Assembly: GCF_023634645.1 (NCBI RefSeq)
Contig: NZ_JAMKMR010000010.1
Location: forward strand, 62,001 to 126,000
Direction: 5' to 3'
Length of the DNA: 64,000 nucleotides
From: Vibrio sinus
GTDB lineage: Bacteria > Pseudomonadota > Gammaproteobacteria > Enterobacterales > Vibrionaceae
Shown here: positions 1-10,900 of the stretch, piece by piece
Numbering within the stretch: position 1 is the stretch's first letter
How the letters are laid out: each line of letters opens with the position of its first letter
Translations under genes and position numbers: made by a program
The notes under the pieces: generated by a model
The model's database searches: none
Seen by the model: the letters and a program-made list of their open reading frames with translations, nothing else
Told to the model about the DNA's origin: nothing

Positions 1-544
1 GTTTGATGATTTTGCAAGGATTTCCAACGGCAAGCACATTCGCTGGTATATCTTTCGTGACCACACTACCTGCGCCAATGACTGAGTTTTCTCCAATAGT
101 GACACCAGGACATACTATTACCCCTCCGCCTAACCAAACGTTGTCGCCGATATCGATGGCAGAGCCAAACTCAATGCCCTCTTCCACTCGGCTCTTTACA
201 TCTAATGGGTGACCTGCTGTGTAGATCTGAACATTCGGTGCGAACATGACATTGCTTCCTATACGCACCTCAGCAACATCTAAAATTACGCAGTTAAAAT
301 TGGCGTAGAAGTTATTACCCAATCTTATATTGCTTCCATAATCACAGCGAAAAGGAGGTTCTAGAAATGCCCCTTCGGAGTCTGGTATCAACGCATCAAT
401 TGCATCACGCCACTCTTTTGTATCTGGAATAGAACCATTTAACTGTTGCAGACGCTTACGGCATTCAATGCGTTCGTGATAAAGCACTGGATCCCATGCA
501 TTATATGGCTCTCCCGCCAACATTTTCTGTTTTTCGCTTTTCAC
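1..544 (-). CDS. Maltose/galactoside-type O-acetyltransferase, 3' end cut by window edge
   Basis: A reading frame enters from the left edge. From a GTG at 542-544 it encodes about 181 residues beginning MKSEKQKMLAGEPYN, the usual N-terminus of the Maa/LacA/NodL acetyltransferases, so only a few C-terminal residues are missing. These trimeric enzymes move acetyl from acetyl-CoA to a sugar hydroxyl. The maltose-acetyltransferase N-terminal domain (about residues 1-60) is followed by left-handed beta-helix hexapeptide repeats (about 70-170). The TAGHPL segment holds the probable catalytic His112. An in-frame TAG lies 9 codons upstream, which limits start choice to this GTG or the ATG 7 codons later; the GTG keeps the conserved N-terminus. 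I see no good Shine-Dalgarno. The family is secure; the true sugar acceptor is not known. Confidence 0.85.
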   Translation of the reverse strand, partial: MKSEKQKMLAGEPYNAWDPVLYHERIECRKRLQQLNGSIPDTKEWRDAIDALIPDSEGAFLEPPFRCDYGSNIRLGNNFYANFNCVILDVAEVRIGSNVMFAPNVQIYTAGHPLDVKSRVEEGIEFGSAIDIGDNVWLGGGVIVCPGVTIGENSVIGAGSVVTKDIPANVLAVGNPCKIIK

Positions 545-602
545 TTGATATAGCCAGTCTATGTTTTTAACGTTCTAGGAGGTTGAATTAGGGCGTGTCG
601 AC

Positions 603-1340
603 TTATTTTTTCACTTTAGAGTGAGTATTACAATTCACACTCACTGGCGAAAGCTTGCGTTTTAACTGCCAATGTGGGCGAATCGGTTTCAAAGGATAGG
701 TTCTTTTACGGGCGACGATGAAGTACAAGCTGCCAAAGAATTGTATCCAACCACTAAAGCTATTTTCAATGGCTGTCCACATCGGCGGATAGGTTTGGAA
801 CGGAAAAACCGCATAAGAATCACTATGCACTACTTGGTAATTCAAAACACCTAACCAATCTTTTATTCGATTGGGCGTAAACATACGCCCGCTCCAAGGT
901 AAATTATTTTTTCGCCACGGCATCAAACTCGACAGCCCTGTGATACTAATGGGGTTAAAGCCTGTGAGTATTAGATAACCATCGTCAATCATCACCCTAT
1001 CCACTTCACGTAACATTCGGTGAGGATCATTACAATAATCAAGCTGATGCGCCATTATGACGGCATCAAAACTTTTTTCCAAAAATGGTAGATCGTAGCC
1101 ATCAGCGATAATATTATGCAACTCATTCTGGATATCCAAGTTCACTTGGTGTTGAATATTACAATCGGAGCTGGTGAGTTCGCAGCTAAGTCCGCCAAGT
1201 TTGAGCAGATGGTAACCAAACAACTTTGGACTCCATTCATCGAGGCGAAGCTGGATAGACTCACTCACCCACTGGCCATTTTTCAGTTGGGACCATGAGT
1301 GAGGTTTTTCTAACTCTTTTTCGCTACGTGCTGGCTTCAT
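603..1340 (-). CDS. yafS: YafS-like SAM-dependent methyltransferase
   Basis: A 245-residue protein of the Methyltransf_11 superfamily that resembles E. coli YafS along its length, including the N-terminal MKPAR, the FGYHLLKLG block (41-49) and [12 protein letters not shown] followed by [14 protein letters not shown] (about 105-132). The glycine-rich SAM-binding motif I is degenerate: KLGG at 47-50 stands where most relatives have a GxGxG loop. The acidic strand-2 end (VNLD, 67-69) and the FDAVIMAH strand-4 motif (91-98) are present. It is divergent from gloB with only 37 bp between starts, as in E. coli, where yafS adjoins gloB. Substrate and cellular role are unknown; methyl transfer itself is inferred from the fold. 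Confidence 0.85.
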   Translation of the reverse strand: MKPARSEKELEKPHSWSQLKNGQWVSESIQLRLDEWSPKLFGYHLLKLGGLSCELTSSDCNIQHQVNLDIQNELHNIIADGYDLPFLEKSFDAVIMAHQLDYCNDPHRMLREVDRVMIDDGYLILTGFNPISITGLSSLMPWRKNNLPWSGRMFTPNRIKDWLGVLNYQVVHSDSYAVFPFQTYPPMWTAIENSFSGWIQFFGSLYFIVARKRTYPLKPIRPHWQLKRKLSPVSVNCNTHSKVKK

Positions 1341-1377
1341 TAATACCTATTTTCTCTTGGATGTTGGAGACTCGAGA

Positions 1378-2136
1378 ATGTTATATATCAAAAGCATACC
1401 TGCATTTAATGATAATTACATCTGGCTGATAAAAAATAATGATAATCGCTGCGCAGTGGTCGATCCTGGCGATGCTGAGCCTGTTCTAGATTATCTTAAA
1501 CAGCATGATTTAAAGTTAGATGCAATTTTGATTACTCACCACCACCACGACCATATCGGCGGCGTAGCCGAGCTGGTGAGGCAACATCCGGGTATTAACG
1601 TTGTCGGCCCGTCTTCTGAGCCAGTGCCCACCCTCACTCATGAAGTAAAAGCGGGCGATCAGATCGAGTTATTTGGCGAAGTGTTCTTAGTCTTGGGGCT
1701 AGCGGGTCACACTCATGGCCATATTGGCTACGTTGGCGATGCTAAACTCTTTTGCGGTGATGTACTGTTTTCTGCAGGCTGTGGCCGTGTATTTGAAGGA
1801 ACCATGGAAGAGATGTTTACTTCACTACATAAACTGACCAGCTTACCTGAAGAGACTGAAGTGTACTGTGCCCATGAATATACCGCCAGTAACATTGCTT
1901 TTGCCTTAGCAGTGGAACCGGATAACACACTGCTAAGGGAGTATCGTGATAAGGTCAATCGACTACGTGGACAGAACATTCCAACCATCCCAACAACCAT
2001 TCGCCAAGAAAAGTGGGTCAACCCATTTTTGCGTACAGATCAACCAAGTGTGATTAAATCAGTAGCAGCTCGAACTGCCAAAACCGATCCATTGTCAATT
2101 TTTACAGCATTGCGCGAGTGGAAAAACGAATTTTGA
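1378..2136 (+). CDS. gloB: Hydroxyacylglutathione hydrolase (glyoxalase II)
   Basis: A 252-residue cytoplasmic metallo-beta-lactamase-fold enzyme. It hydrolyses S-lactoylglutathione to D-lactate and glutathione, the second step of methylglyoxal detoxification. The binuclear metal site is complete: THHHHDH at 53-59, His111 in AGHTHGH, Asp128 in GDVLF and His166 in CAHEY. The C-terminal HAGH domain contains the FLRTD segment near residue 220. I start at the ATG at 1378 ([10 protein letters not shown]), which matches family N-termini and has a GGAGA element about 8 bases upstream; the longer frame from 1357 adds seven unrelated residues. The gene is divergent from the yafS-like gene. Confidence 0.96.
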   Translation: MLYIKSIPAFNDNYIWLIKNNDNRCAVVDPGDAEPVLDYLKQHDLKLDAILITHHHHDHIGGVAELVRQHPGINVVGPSSEPVPTLTHEVKAGDQIELFGEVFLVLGLAGHTHGHIGYVGDAKLFCGDVLFSAGCGRVFEGTMEEMFTSLHKLTSLPEETEVYCAHEYTASNIAFALAVEPDNTLLREYRDKVNRLRGQNIPTIPTTIRQEKWVNPFLRTDQPSVIKSVAARTAKTDPLSIFTALREWKNEF

Positions 2137-2163
2137 CAAATTGCTACTTGTCACCAGCGGGAG

Positions 2164-2192
2164 TTGACAAGTATTATCAGCAGCCGTGTAAT
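2164..2192 (+). promoter_or_regulatory. Candidate sigma-70 promoter of mltD
   Basis: TTGACA at 2164-2169, a 17-bp spacer and TGTAAT at 2187-2192. The -35 is a perfect consensus. The expected transcript start near 2199 leaves a very short leader before the mltD ATG at 2207. Called from sequence only. Confidence 0.55.
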
Positions 2193-2206
2193 AAAAGGGC
2201 TGTGTA

Positions 2207-3802
2207 ATGCGAGTAAAATACAGCTGGGTTTTGGCGATTCTCTTATCGGGGTGTCAGCTAACCCAGTCGACTGATAAAAACCTACCTGAGCAAACCAACA
2301 ATCCATCCTCTTCAGTGAAAGACACGCAGCCTTCAAGTTCATCTGCGTATTCTTCATCACATTCACGCTCAGAAGAACACTCGCGCCACGAGCATGTGGT
2401 ATCGGAAGACACACCGCAATCGCAAAAAGACGTTTGGCATAGAATCGGTATGCAGCTGCATATGAAAGTGCCAAACAATCAGATGGTCAACTATTATCGC
2501 ACTTGGTACATCACCCACCCTGGGCATCTCAAAGTGGTCTCCGAACGAGCAGCGCCTTTCCTTTACTTGATTACCAAGAAAATCGAAGCTCGCGGATTAC
2601 CCCTTGAGTTGGCCTTGCTTCCTGTTGTAGAAAGTGCTTTCGACCCGTTTGCGTATTCACACGGTAGTGCTGCTGGCTTGTGGCAGATTGTGCCAAGTAC
2701 TGGCAAGATGTTGGGCTTAAAACGCAACTACTGGTACGACGGCAGACGCGATGTGAGTGCCGCGACGGACGCTGCACTCGATTACTTAACTCAGTTGAAC
2801 AAGCGATTCAATGGTAACTGGTACAATACCATTGCGGCTTACAATAGTGGTGGTGGGCGCGTTGCTGCCGCCATTAGAAAAAACCAAAGGCTCGGCAAGC
2901 CGACAGACTTTTTCTCGCTTGACTTACCGAGCGAAACCAGTGCCTATGTTCCTAAGTTACTCGCCTTAGCAGACATAGTGGCACACCAACAAAAATACGG
3001 CGTACATATTCCACCTATTGCCAACAAGCCTGTGGTCGAAGTTGTGAATCCCAAAGAACAACTTGATTTGGCCATTGCTGCAAAGTTTGCCAACATTCCT
3101 TTAAAGAAATTACAAGAGCTAAACCCGGCGTACAACCAATGGGCAACCGATCCTCAAGGCCCTTATCAATTGTTGCTTCCGATTAAGTCGGTAGCGAGAT
3201 TTGAAAAAGAGCTGAAAGATAATCCTGGAAAAGGCCTAAAACTGGTTCGTTACAAAGTCAAACCTGGCGACGCTTTGATTTCTTTAGCGAAGAAATACAA
3301 CACCACACCAGAAGTGATTAGAGTAGCCAATAATCTAACCGGCAATACTATTCGTGTTGGGCACTATTTGTTGATTCCTACGTCCACGAGAAGTGACGAG
3401 TCATACGCGCTGAGTGCTTCTAATCGCCTTGCTAAGCTGCAAGCCGAGTCCAGAGGTCAATACAAGCTGACTCACACTGTTAGAGCAGGTGATAACCTAT
3501 GGACGATAGCTAGAGAAAATAAGGTCTCTTATAAGTCATTAGCCAAATGGAATGGCATGGGACCACGTGATGTCCTGCATATCGGACAAAAGATTGTGAT
3601 TTGGAAGAAAGCCACAGATGGCGCCATCATCCGTACTGTATTTTATCGAGTGCGCACGGGCGACACCATTGATGCCATCGCTTATCGATTTAAGGTAAGT
3701 CGACACGATATCGTCAAATGGAACGGCCTTGCGAACCAGAAATACATCCAGCCGGGGCAAAAACTGAAACTCTACGTCGACGTCACCAAAGTCAGCGTGT
3801 AA
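2207..3802 (+). CDS. mltD: Membrane-bound lytic murein transglycosylase D with three LysM repeats
   Basis: A 531-residue lipoprotein that cleaves peptidoglycan glycan strands, leaving 1,6-anhydroMurNAc ends, at the outer-membrane face of the periplasm. The signal peptide ends in a lipobox with Cys16 (LSGC), followed by a Ser-rich linker to about residue 70. The SLT family-1 catalytic domain (about 105-235) has ESAFDPFAYS with catalytic Glu142, then GLWQIVPSTG and AAYNSGGGRV. Three LysM peptidoglycan-binding repeats follow at about 349-391, 423-466 and 480-523; E. coli MltD has two. The gene is followed by a strong hairpin and converges with yafD. AmpG at 58311-59705 would import the anhydro-muropeptides that such enzymes release. 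Confidence 0.95.
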   Translation: MRVKYSWVLAILLSGCQLTQSTDKNLPEQTNNPSSSVKDTQPSSSSAYSSSHSRSEEHSRHEHVVSEDTPQSQKDVWHRIGMQLHMKVPNNQMVNYYRTWYITHPGHLKVVSERAAPFLYLITKKIEARGLPLELALLPVVESAFDPFAYSHGSAAGLWQIVPSTGKMLGLKRNYWYDGRRDVSAATDAALDYLTQLNKRFNGNWYNTIAAYNSGGGRVAAAIRKNQRLGKPTDFFSLDLPSETSAYVPKLLALADIVAHQQKYGVHIPPIANKPVVEVVNPKEQLDLAIAAKFANIPLKKLQELNPAYNQWATDPQGPYQLLLPIKSVARFEKELKDNPGKGLKLVRYKVKPGDALISLAKKYNTTPEVIRVANNLTGNTIRVGHYLLIPTSTRSDESYALSASNRLAKLQAESRGQYKLTHTVRAGDNLWTIARENKVSYKSLAKWNGMGPRDVLHIGQKIVIWKKATDGAIIRTVFYRVRTGDTIDAIAYRFKVSRHDIVKWNGLANQKYIQPGQKLKLYVDVTKVSV

Positions 3803-3819
3803 CACTCACACAGCCTACG

Positions 3820-3852
3820 AAAAAGCTCGCGCTATTTAGACGCGAGCTTTTT
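3820..3852. terminator. Bidirectional terminator between mltD and yafD
   Basis: A perfect 11-bp inverted repeat (AAAAGCTCGCG / CGCGAGCTTTT) with a 9-base loop lies between the convergent ends of mltD and yafD. It has A-runs and T-runs on both sides, so it can serve both strands. Confidence 0.85.
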
Positions 3853-3891
3853 ATTTAACTGTCATATTGGGATATAGCAGCCAAAACAGAT

Positions 3892-4746
3892 TCAACTGGA
3901 TGAGAGAGTGAAGGTGGCTATCAGTGGATTATGATCGGATGCATCGGTTGTCGGAGATGTCGCTTGATCTAGGGTTAAACCGCGATAAAACAGGTGATCA
4001 AGTGGTAGCCCGTTAATAAACTGCTTACGATTGTCTGGGCTAAACGGCACTTCTTCCACCCCAATTTCGTGCAGATTGCGCTTTAACACTTTCCAACGTA
4101 CTGCGCTCCAGCTATTAAAATCACCACCAACCAAAACAGGACCAGAGTGATCCAACAATCGGCTGACCAGGGTCTTTATTTGCTCTTGATATTCCTTTGT
4201 GCCATAAGTGAAATTAATGGCATGCAAATTCACTACCGCCAACGATTGACCATTTGATAGCTTATATAAGCTAAACAACCCCGACTTGGGTAGTCGAATC
4301 CAAGGCTCTTTTTCTGTATAGGCGCACGCAAAAAAAGGGGCAGAGGTAGACAGGCTAAGTACGCCTGCTGGCACTTTGAATGCTTTAAAGGCGTCCACTT
4401 GGATAGCAAATTTGTTGTCATCGGCTATCCATTTTTCTAACTCTGGCGTTAAGCTAGATTCTTGCAATAATATCAACTGGGTATTGGCAGAAAAACGCGC
4501 TAACGCTTGCTGCCAATTGTCGCGATTCTGCTTATAAATATTCCAAACTAAGACGTTGATTTTGCCATTGTTATCAATTGGCTGCGAATCACTGTTCTCA
4601 TAGCAAAACACATGCTTTTCTATTTTTTGACCATCGATAATCGATAAGGTCGGGGCACTTGGCAGGTCAAACACTAGTGAATAGCCAGTCGCAACCGAAG
4701 CGGACACCGCCGTTATCACCCCTATGATCTTAGTTTTTTTCTTCAT
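3892..4746 (-). CDS. yafD: YafD-like endonuclease/exonuclease/phosphatase-family protein
   Basis: A 284-residue protein of the UPF0294/YafD branch of the EEP (DNase I/exonuclease III-like) superfamily. A hydrophobic N-terminal segment (about 7-25) suggests membrane anchoring or export. The catalytic pattern is complete: VWNIYKQN with Asn69, LQES with Glu96, NLHAINF with His175, GGDFNSW with Asp209 and Asn211, LDHLF with Asp250 and His251, and the terminal SDHNPL with Asp271 and His272. It therefore looks like an active metal-dependent phosphoesterase, though the substrate of YafD proteins is not established to my knowledge. It lies 34 bp downstream of glnB on the same strand and could share its transcript. 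Confidence 0.88.
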   Translation of the reverse strand: MKKKTKIIGVITAVSASVATGYSLVFDLPSAPTLSIIDGQKIEKHVFCYENSDSQPIDNNGKINVLVWNIYKQNRDNWQQALARFSANTQLILLQESSLTPELEKWIADDNKFAIQVDAFKAFKVPAGVLSLSTSAPFFACAYTEKEPWIRLPKSGLFSLYKLSNGQSLAVVNLHAINFTYGTKEYQEQIKTLVSRLLDHSGPVLVGGDFNSWSAVRWKVLKRNLHEIGVEEVPFSPDNRKQFINGLPLDHLFYRGLTLDQATSPTTDASDHNPLIATFTLSSS

Positions 4747-4780
4747 ACGCTAAATCGAAACTACTGCTGTTATCTCATCA

Positions 4781-5128
<348 letters not shown>

Positions 5129-5184
5129 TTACACATTAATGGGTTAGGCCCATTATTATCTAGTGCCCATCGACATTCAACTGG

Positions 5185-5499
5185 CTACTTTAAGCTCGCA
5201 TAGTAGGCGGCAAGGTTTTTTATGTCACTTTCACTTAATAAGGAAGCTTGGGTCTGCATAACCGATGACAAGCCTCCGCCTCGTTGATTGTTTTTGTAGG
5301 CCGTTAACGCATTCACTAAATACTGCTCATTCTGACCTTTCAAGTTTGGATAACCTGGTATTGCCGAGATACCATCAGAACCATGGCAGGCTGCGCACAC
5401 CAAGGACTTTTTATGGCCAGCGGCAATATCTCCATTTGCGAAAGCAGAAGTACTCACTGCCAGCATCATCAGCAACAAAGTATTGATACAGTTTTTCAT
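5185..5499 (-). CDS. Small periplasmic class I c-type cytochrome
   Basis: A 104-residue precursor with a Sec signal peptide (residues 1 to about 21, cleavage after AFA) and a single haem-attachment motif CAACH (Cys35, Cys38, His39). Met81 is the likely sixth ligand. The mature protein of about 83 residues fits the cytochrome c553/c5-like single-haem electron carriers of the periplasm. It follows tilS on the same strand (gap 44 bp) and precedes glnB by about 65 bp. Its redox partners cannot be read from the sequence; an oxidase or reductase that accepts electrons from soluble cytochromes is an inference from the family. Confidence 0.88.
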   Translation of the reverse strand: MKNCINTLLLMMLAVSTSAFANGDIAAGHKKSLVCAACHGSDGISAIPGYPNLKGQNEQYLVNALTAYKNNQRGGGLSSVMQTQASLLSESDIKNLAAYYASLK

Positions 5500-5543
5500 A
5501 AGACGTCCTTGTATGTTTCAAGTTGTAGTAAACAAAATAAGTG

Positions 5544-6872
5544 TCACACAGATTCTGCTATATTGTCCCAGATTATCTCACAGTCTTGACCTTCAAATGC
5601 CCGATCGACAAATAACCCAGCAACGGCGACCACCTTTCCTCCACACATTAAGATCGGAGTGCGCCGCCTCTGCCAACTTGGCACCTGATATTCTTGGAAC
5701 AGCTTTTTTAGTTTGCGACTGTGATTACGCTCTACCGGGTGCGCGGACAAACCCTCGGGATTAAACGTGATCGACAAACTTTGCTGCATGTTACTGGGAA
5801 TCGATAGGTTTGCCGTAGCAGAGTGTCCCGATAGAGTGACATAACCAAGCTTGTCCGGTAGTTGCAGAGGCGTATCGAGATAAATCTGAGCGCTCCAACT
5901 CGACACATCCATCATCTCAGAAAGTATATATAGTCTGTTATTAAATCGCCTCACCTGACAATCTGAAGTATTGAGCTGTGGATTGGCATCTTGCGCAGAT
6001 AAGGCGACTTCGTGCCATATTTTTTTAAGCTGCTCGTAGCTAGGCATAAGATAACCTGACTGGCTCATCCACATGCGGATAAGCTGCCAGCGGGCTCTGT
6101 CACTATGCTGAGCTAGCCCATCAATGTCTATGCTCTTTTTCGAATCCAATAACGAATGCAATGACTCTTGAAGTAACTCTTCTAGCAATGCTTCTTGCTC
6201 GGCGCACAAATGCGCACTACGACGAATAGATTGGGCAAACGAAGGCCAGCGCTGCACTAGAGTTGGTGTCACCTGATGGCGAATGAAGTTTCTATCAAAT
6301 CGAACATCTTGATTGCTTTCATCTTCAATCCAATCCATACCACGTTCATTAGCGTACTGCTCAATCTCTTGACGTGCTACACCAAGTAAGGGTCTGACAA
6401 TCTTGCCAGAATAGAAGGCTTTACTCTCAGGCATAGCGGCCAGCCCTTTAGGGCCACTGCCACGCTTTAAAGCTAGTAAAAAGGTTTCTAGTTGGTCATT
6501 CGCATGCTGCCCCGTCAGCACAATGTCATTGGGGTTAATATGTTTACCTAATGCTTTGTATCTCTCGTCTCGCGCAAGCTTCTCAACACTCTCACCTTGG
6601 CTTAAATCAAGCGACACGGTTTCTATCACTAAGGGAATATTGTACTCGTCGCACCAAGACTGGCACTGAGCTGACCAAGCCGAAGCATGGCGACTAAGAC
6701 CATGATTGACGTGAATGGCAATACAATCTAGTGATTGCTGGTTGGCAAAACAAGCACTGAGTTCTAAAAGAACACGTGAGTCAACACCACCACTAAACGC
6801 AATCACTAACCGTGACTCAGCTGAAACGAACTGGCTAAGAGTTTGCGCGAAGGTTGAATGAATACTGCTCAT
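5544..6872 (-). CDS. tilS: tRNA(Ile)-lysidine synthetase
   Basis: A 442-residue cytoplasmic enzyme that converts the wobble C34 of the CAU-anticodon isoleucine tRNA to lysidine, making it read AUA and accept isoleucine. The N-terminal PP-loop ATPase motif SGGVDS is at residues 27-32. A central TilS substrate-binding domain follows, and the C-terminal TilS domain includes the HSRKLKKLFQEYQVPSWQR segment. Length is typical for gammaproteobacteria. It lies downstream of accA, as in E. coli, with a terminator-like hairpin between them, so expression may depend on read-through or its own promoter. Confidence 0.96.
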   Translation of the reverse strand: MSSIHSTFAQTLSQFVSAESRLVIAFSGGVDSRVLLELSACFANQQSLDCIAIHVNHGLSRHASAWSAQCQSWCDEYNIPLVIETVSLDLSQGESVEKLARDERYKALGKHINPNDIVLTGQHANDQLETFLLALKRGSGPKGLAAMPESKAFYSGKIVRPLLGVARQEIEQYANERGMDWIEDESNQDVRFDRNFIRHQVTPTLVQRWPSFAQSIRRSAHLCAEQEALLEELLQESLHSLLDSKKSIDIDGLAQHSDRARWQLIRMWMSQSGYLMPSYEQLKKIWHEVALSAQDANPQLNTSDCQVRRFNNRLYILSEMMDVSSWSAQIYLDTPLQLPDKLGYVTLSGHSATANLSIPSNMQQSLSITFNPEGLSAHPVERNHSRKLKKLFQEYQVPSWQRRRTPILMCGGKVVAVAGLFVDRAFEGQDCEIIWDNIAESV

Positions 6873-6934
6873 GACTGCCTATTGCTGCCGTTTCCACTGT
6901 CTATTGACAATTTTATGGTAGAACACCACAAAAA

Positions 6935-6963
6935 GAAAAGGGCCGAACTAAGTCGACCCTTCA
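6935..6963 (-). terminator. Terminator downstream of accA
   Basis: On the minus strand the inverted repeat AAGGGTCG...CGGCCCTT (one mismatch) is followed by TTCTTTTT. It lies between accA and tilS and probably ends or attenuates the accA transcript. Confidence 0.65.
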
Positions 6964-6977
6964 CTAATAGATATTGC

Positions 6978-7937
6978 TTAACAATAACCGTAGCTCATTA
7001 GGCGTTGGAAGCGACGTTCTTGCAACGCATCCTTAGTTAGGTTATCCAGTTCTTTTAGCTGAGCAAGCAATGTCGCTTTCATGTTCTCAGCCATTTGTTT
7101 GTAATCTCGGTGTGCTCCACCTAGAGGCTCTTCGATGATCTCGTCAATCAACTCCAACTCTTTAAGACGAGGAGCAACAAGCCCCATCGCTTCTGCAGCT
7201 TGAGGTGCTTTTTCAGCATCGCGCCATAAGATAGATGCACAGCCCTCTGGAGAAATCACCGAGTAGGTTGAGTATTGCAGCATGTTGACGTAGTCACCAA
7301 CACCGATTGCAAGTGCACCACCTGAACCGCCTTCACCAACAACATTACAAATCACAGGCACTTTAAGTCCAGACATTACTTTTAGGTTGGTGGCAATCGC
7401 TTCAGACTGACCACGCTCTTCAGCGCCCACGCCTGGGTATGCACCTGCTGTATCAATAAAGGTAATAATAGGCATATTAAAGCGCTCTGCCGTTTTCATG
7501 AGGCGTAGTGCTTTGCGATAACCTTCAGGCTTAGGCATACCAAAATTACGTCTAACTTTTTCTTTAGTTTCACGACCTTTTTGATGGCCGATAACCATCA
7601 CTGGGCGTCCTTCTAAACGTGCAATACCGCCTACGATTGCCTTGTCATCAGCAAAAGCACGATCACCAGCCAGTTCATCGAATTCAGTGAATACGTGCTC
7701 AATATAATCCAGTGTGTATGGACGTTGCGGGTGACGCGCTAGCTGTGCTGTTTCCCACGCACCTAAATCACTAAAGATTTTTTTCTTCAATTCTAAGCTT
7801 TTCTTTTCAAGCTGTTCGATTTCCTTATCTAGATCAATTGCACCTTCGCCACCATGACGAGAAACACCACGTAGTGCTTCGATTTTTGCTTCAAGTTCCG
7901 CAATTGGCTTTTCAAATTCTAGAAAGTTTAGGCTCAT
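6978..7937 (-). CDS. accA: Acetyl-CoA carboxylase carboxyltransferase subunit alpha
   Basis: A 319-residue subunit. With AccD it forms the carboxyltransferase that moves CO2 from biotinylated AccB to acetyl-CoA, giving malonyl-CoA, the first committed step of fatty-acid synthesis. The N-terminal coiled segment [19 protein letters not shown] is typical. The crotonase-like core includes [20 protein letters not shown] and the [15 protein letters not shown] glycine-rich turn near residue 205. Length equals the E. coli protein. It lies 37 bp downstream of dnaE, the conserved enterobacterial and Vibrio order. The other ACC subunits are not in this window. Confidence 0.97.
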   Translation of the reverse strand: MSLNFLEFEKPIAELEAKIEALRGVSRHGGEGAIDLDKEIEQLEKKSLELKKKIFSDLGAWETAQLARHPQRPYTLDYIEHVFTEFDELAGDRAFADDKAIVGGIARLEGRPVMVIGHQKGRETKEKVRRNFGMPKPEGYRKALRLMKTAERFNMPIITFIDTAGAYPGVGAEERGQSEAIATNLKVMSGLKVPVICNVVGEGGSGGALAIGVGDYVNMLQYSTYSVISPEGCASILWRDAEKAPQAAEAMGLVAPRLKELELIDEIIEEPLGGAHRDYKQMAENMKATLLAQLKELDNLTKDALQERRFQRLMSYGYC

Positions 7938-7974
7938 CTATAGATCCTTTTCCACTCGACGTTATTATCGAGAA

Positions 7975-10900
7975 TCAGTTAAATTCGAGTTCTACTTGGC
8001 TTTTACCAAGCAATTGTTTCAATTCATCCAGCAACGCGTCATTTGGCGTTACTCTCCATTCTGTCCCTAACGTCAGCTTTGCTCGCGCATCTGACCGCTG
8101 GTAATAGACATTAACAGGCACTGAGCCCGCTCTGTGTGGCTCCAATATTTGACCGAAACGTTCAAAAAAGTGGCTGTCAATCTGGGAGTCGTTTATCGAT
8201 ATCGATAAACCTCGGATGTATTTTTCACGTGCGCTTCCAAGGTCCATAACCTCGCGAGCGGACATTTTAAGACCACCATTGAAATCATCAAAGCTGACCT
8301 GTCCAGAAACTACCAGAATTCTATCCTTTTCTAACAGTTCTGCATACCTTTCTAATGCATCCGAGAACAACATCACTTCCATTCGTCCAGATCGATCGTC
8401 TAATGTCATGAGTCCGATCCGTGTTCCGCGCTTCGTTGTCATCACTCTAGCCGCAATTACCAAGCCTGCGATAGTGACCGTTTGGTCTCTACGAGTTGGC
8501 GTCGCATCTTTTAATCGACAACTGGTATAGTGACTAAGTTCCTTTATATATTCATTGACGGGATGCCCCGTCAAATAAAGGCCAAGGGTATCCCTTTCCC
8601 CTTCTAACCACACTCGTTCTGGCCATGGCTCTACTTGTGCGTATTTGTTTTCGACCTCTTCAGGGGCTTCTGTCAACACGCCAAACATGTCCGCTTGACC
8701 AAAAGATTCAGCTTGGTGATGTTGGCTCGCGGCTTTCACCGCGTCATCTAGTGACGCCATCATCGCAGCACGGTGCGGGCCTAATCGATCCAGTGCGCCT
8801 GCGTGGATCAGTTTTTCAATAACGCGCTTATTGACTTTTTTAAGATCGATTCGCGCACAAAAATCAAACAAGTCTTTAAAGTGGCCATCTTTGTTTCTTG
8901 CCTCAAGGATGGCATCGATTGGTCCCTCACCGACACCTTTCACCGCTCCAATTCCGTAGACAATCGCGCCATTTTCATCGACATTAAATCGATACAAACC
9001 TTTGTTGATATCCGGTGGGAGTACGTCGAGTTTCATTCTGAAGCACTCATCCACAAGGCCAACTACTTTCTCAGTGTTGTCCATATCAGCGGTCATAACC
9101 GCCGCCATAAACTCAGCAGGAAAGTGCGTTTTCAACCAAAGCGTTTGGTAAGACACCAAAGCATAAGCCGCCGAGTGAGATTTATTGAATCCATAACCAG
9201 CAAACTTTTCTACCAAGTCGAATATTTTCATAGCGAGCTCACCGTCTACGCCATTTTTTATCGCCCCGTCTTCAAATATGGCCCTTTGCTTTGCCATTTC
9301 TTCAGGTTTTTTCTTACCCATCGCACGGCGAAGCATGTCCGCTCCACCAAGCGTATAGCCAGCCAAAATCTGCGCAATTTGCATCACCTGCTCTTGATAG
9401 AGAATGATGCCGTAGGTCGGTTCCAAGGTTTCTTTAAGCGACTCGTGTTGCCATGTTTCATCTGGATAAGAAATAGGCTCTCGACCGTGTTTTCGGTCGA
9501 TAAAGTTGTCCACCATGCCAGATTGAAGCGGGCCCGGTCTAAACAATGCCACCAATGCGATAATATCTTCAAAACAATCGGGCTGAAGACGTTTTACCAG
9601 CTCTTTCATTCCCCGAGATTCAAGCTGGAAAACAGCGGTGGTTTCAGAGTTTTGCAACAGTTTGAAAGATTTTGCATCATCAAGTGGAATCGACTCGATT
9701 CGCAATGGCTCTTTGCCTTCTTTGGCCAATCTTGGGTTGATGAGCCCCAATGCCCAATCAATGATGGTCAGTGTTCTAAGACCAAGAAAGTCAAACTTAA
9801 CTAGGCCCGCGGTTTCTACATCATTTTTATCAAATTGAGTGACCGGAAAGTTGCCTTCGGCATCAGCGTAAATCGGTGCAAAATCCGTGATGGTAGTCGG
9901 CGATATAACCACGCCCCCGGCGTGCTTACCCGCATTTCGAGTACACCCCTCAAGAATACGACACATATCAATGAGCTCTTTCACTTCCTCATCGTTGTCG
10001 TAAAGCTCAGGTAATGCCGGCTCTGCTTTAAAGGCTTTTTCTAGGGTCATGCCTGGATCGGGTGGCACTAACTTAGAGATGCGATCGACAAAACCAAAGG
10101 GGTGTCCTAGAACTCGGCCAACATCTCGAATCACCGCCTTCGCGGCCATTGTACCAAAGGTAATGATCTGAGAAACCGCGTCTCTGCCATACATTTCCGC
10201 AACGTGATCAATGACTAAATCACGTTTATCCATACAAAAGTCGATATCAAAATCGGGCATGGATACCCGCTCTGGATTCAAGAAACGCTCGAACAGTAGA
10301 TCGTATTCAAGTGGGTCGAGATCGGTAATTTGCAGCGCATACGCCACCAACGAGCCTGCGCCCGAACCACGGCCAGGACCAACGGGTATATCATTATCCT
10401 TTGACCATTGGATGAACTCCATTACGATGAGAAAGTAACCAGGAAAGCCCATCTGGTTAATCACATCTAATTCGATCTGCAATCTATCGTCGTACTCGGG
10501 GCGACGAGCTGATCTCTCAGCGGGGTCTGGGAATAAAAACGCCAGCCTGTCTTCTAAACCTTCTTGAGACTTTTTCACTAAAAAGTCTTCAATTTTCATA
10601 CCTTCAGTTGGGAAGTTTGGCAAGAAATACTCACCTAACCGAACCGTCACGTTACAGCGTTTGGCAATTTCTACACTATTTTCTAATGCTTCGGGAATAT
10701 CCGAGAACAACTCACACATTTCTTGTTCACTGCGCAAGTATTGCTGCTCGGAGTAATTTTTTGGCCGCCTTGGATCGTCTAGTGTGTAGCCATCATGGAT
10801 AGCCACCCGGATTTCATGAGCATCGAAAAGATCGCTACTTGGCAGAACCACATCATTGGTGGCAACCACTGGTAACGCAAGTTGCTCGGCCAGCTCTAAT

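Noticed and set aside
3-212. 69-codon plus-strand frame at the left edge
   Set aside because: It is antisense to the acetyltransferase, whose frame runs off the window and is clearly coding.
8803-9804. 333-codon open frame on the plus strand
   Set aside because: It lies wholly inside dnaE on the opposite strand; dnaE is complete and conserved, and the frame has no ribosome site or recognisable domain.
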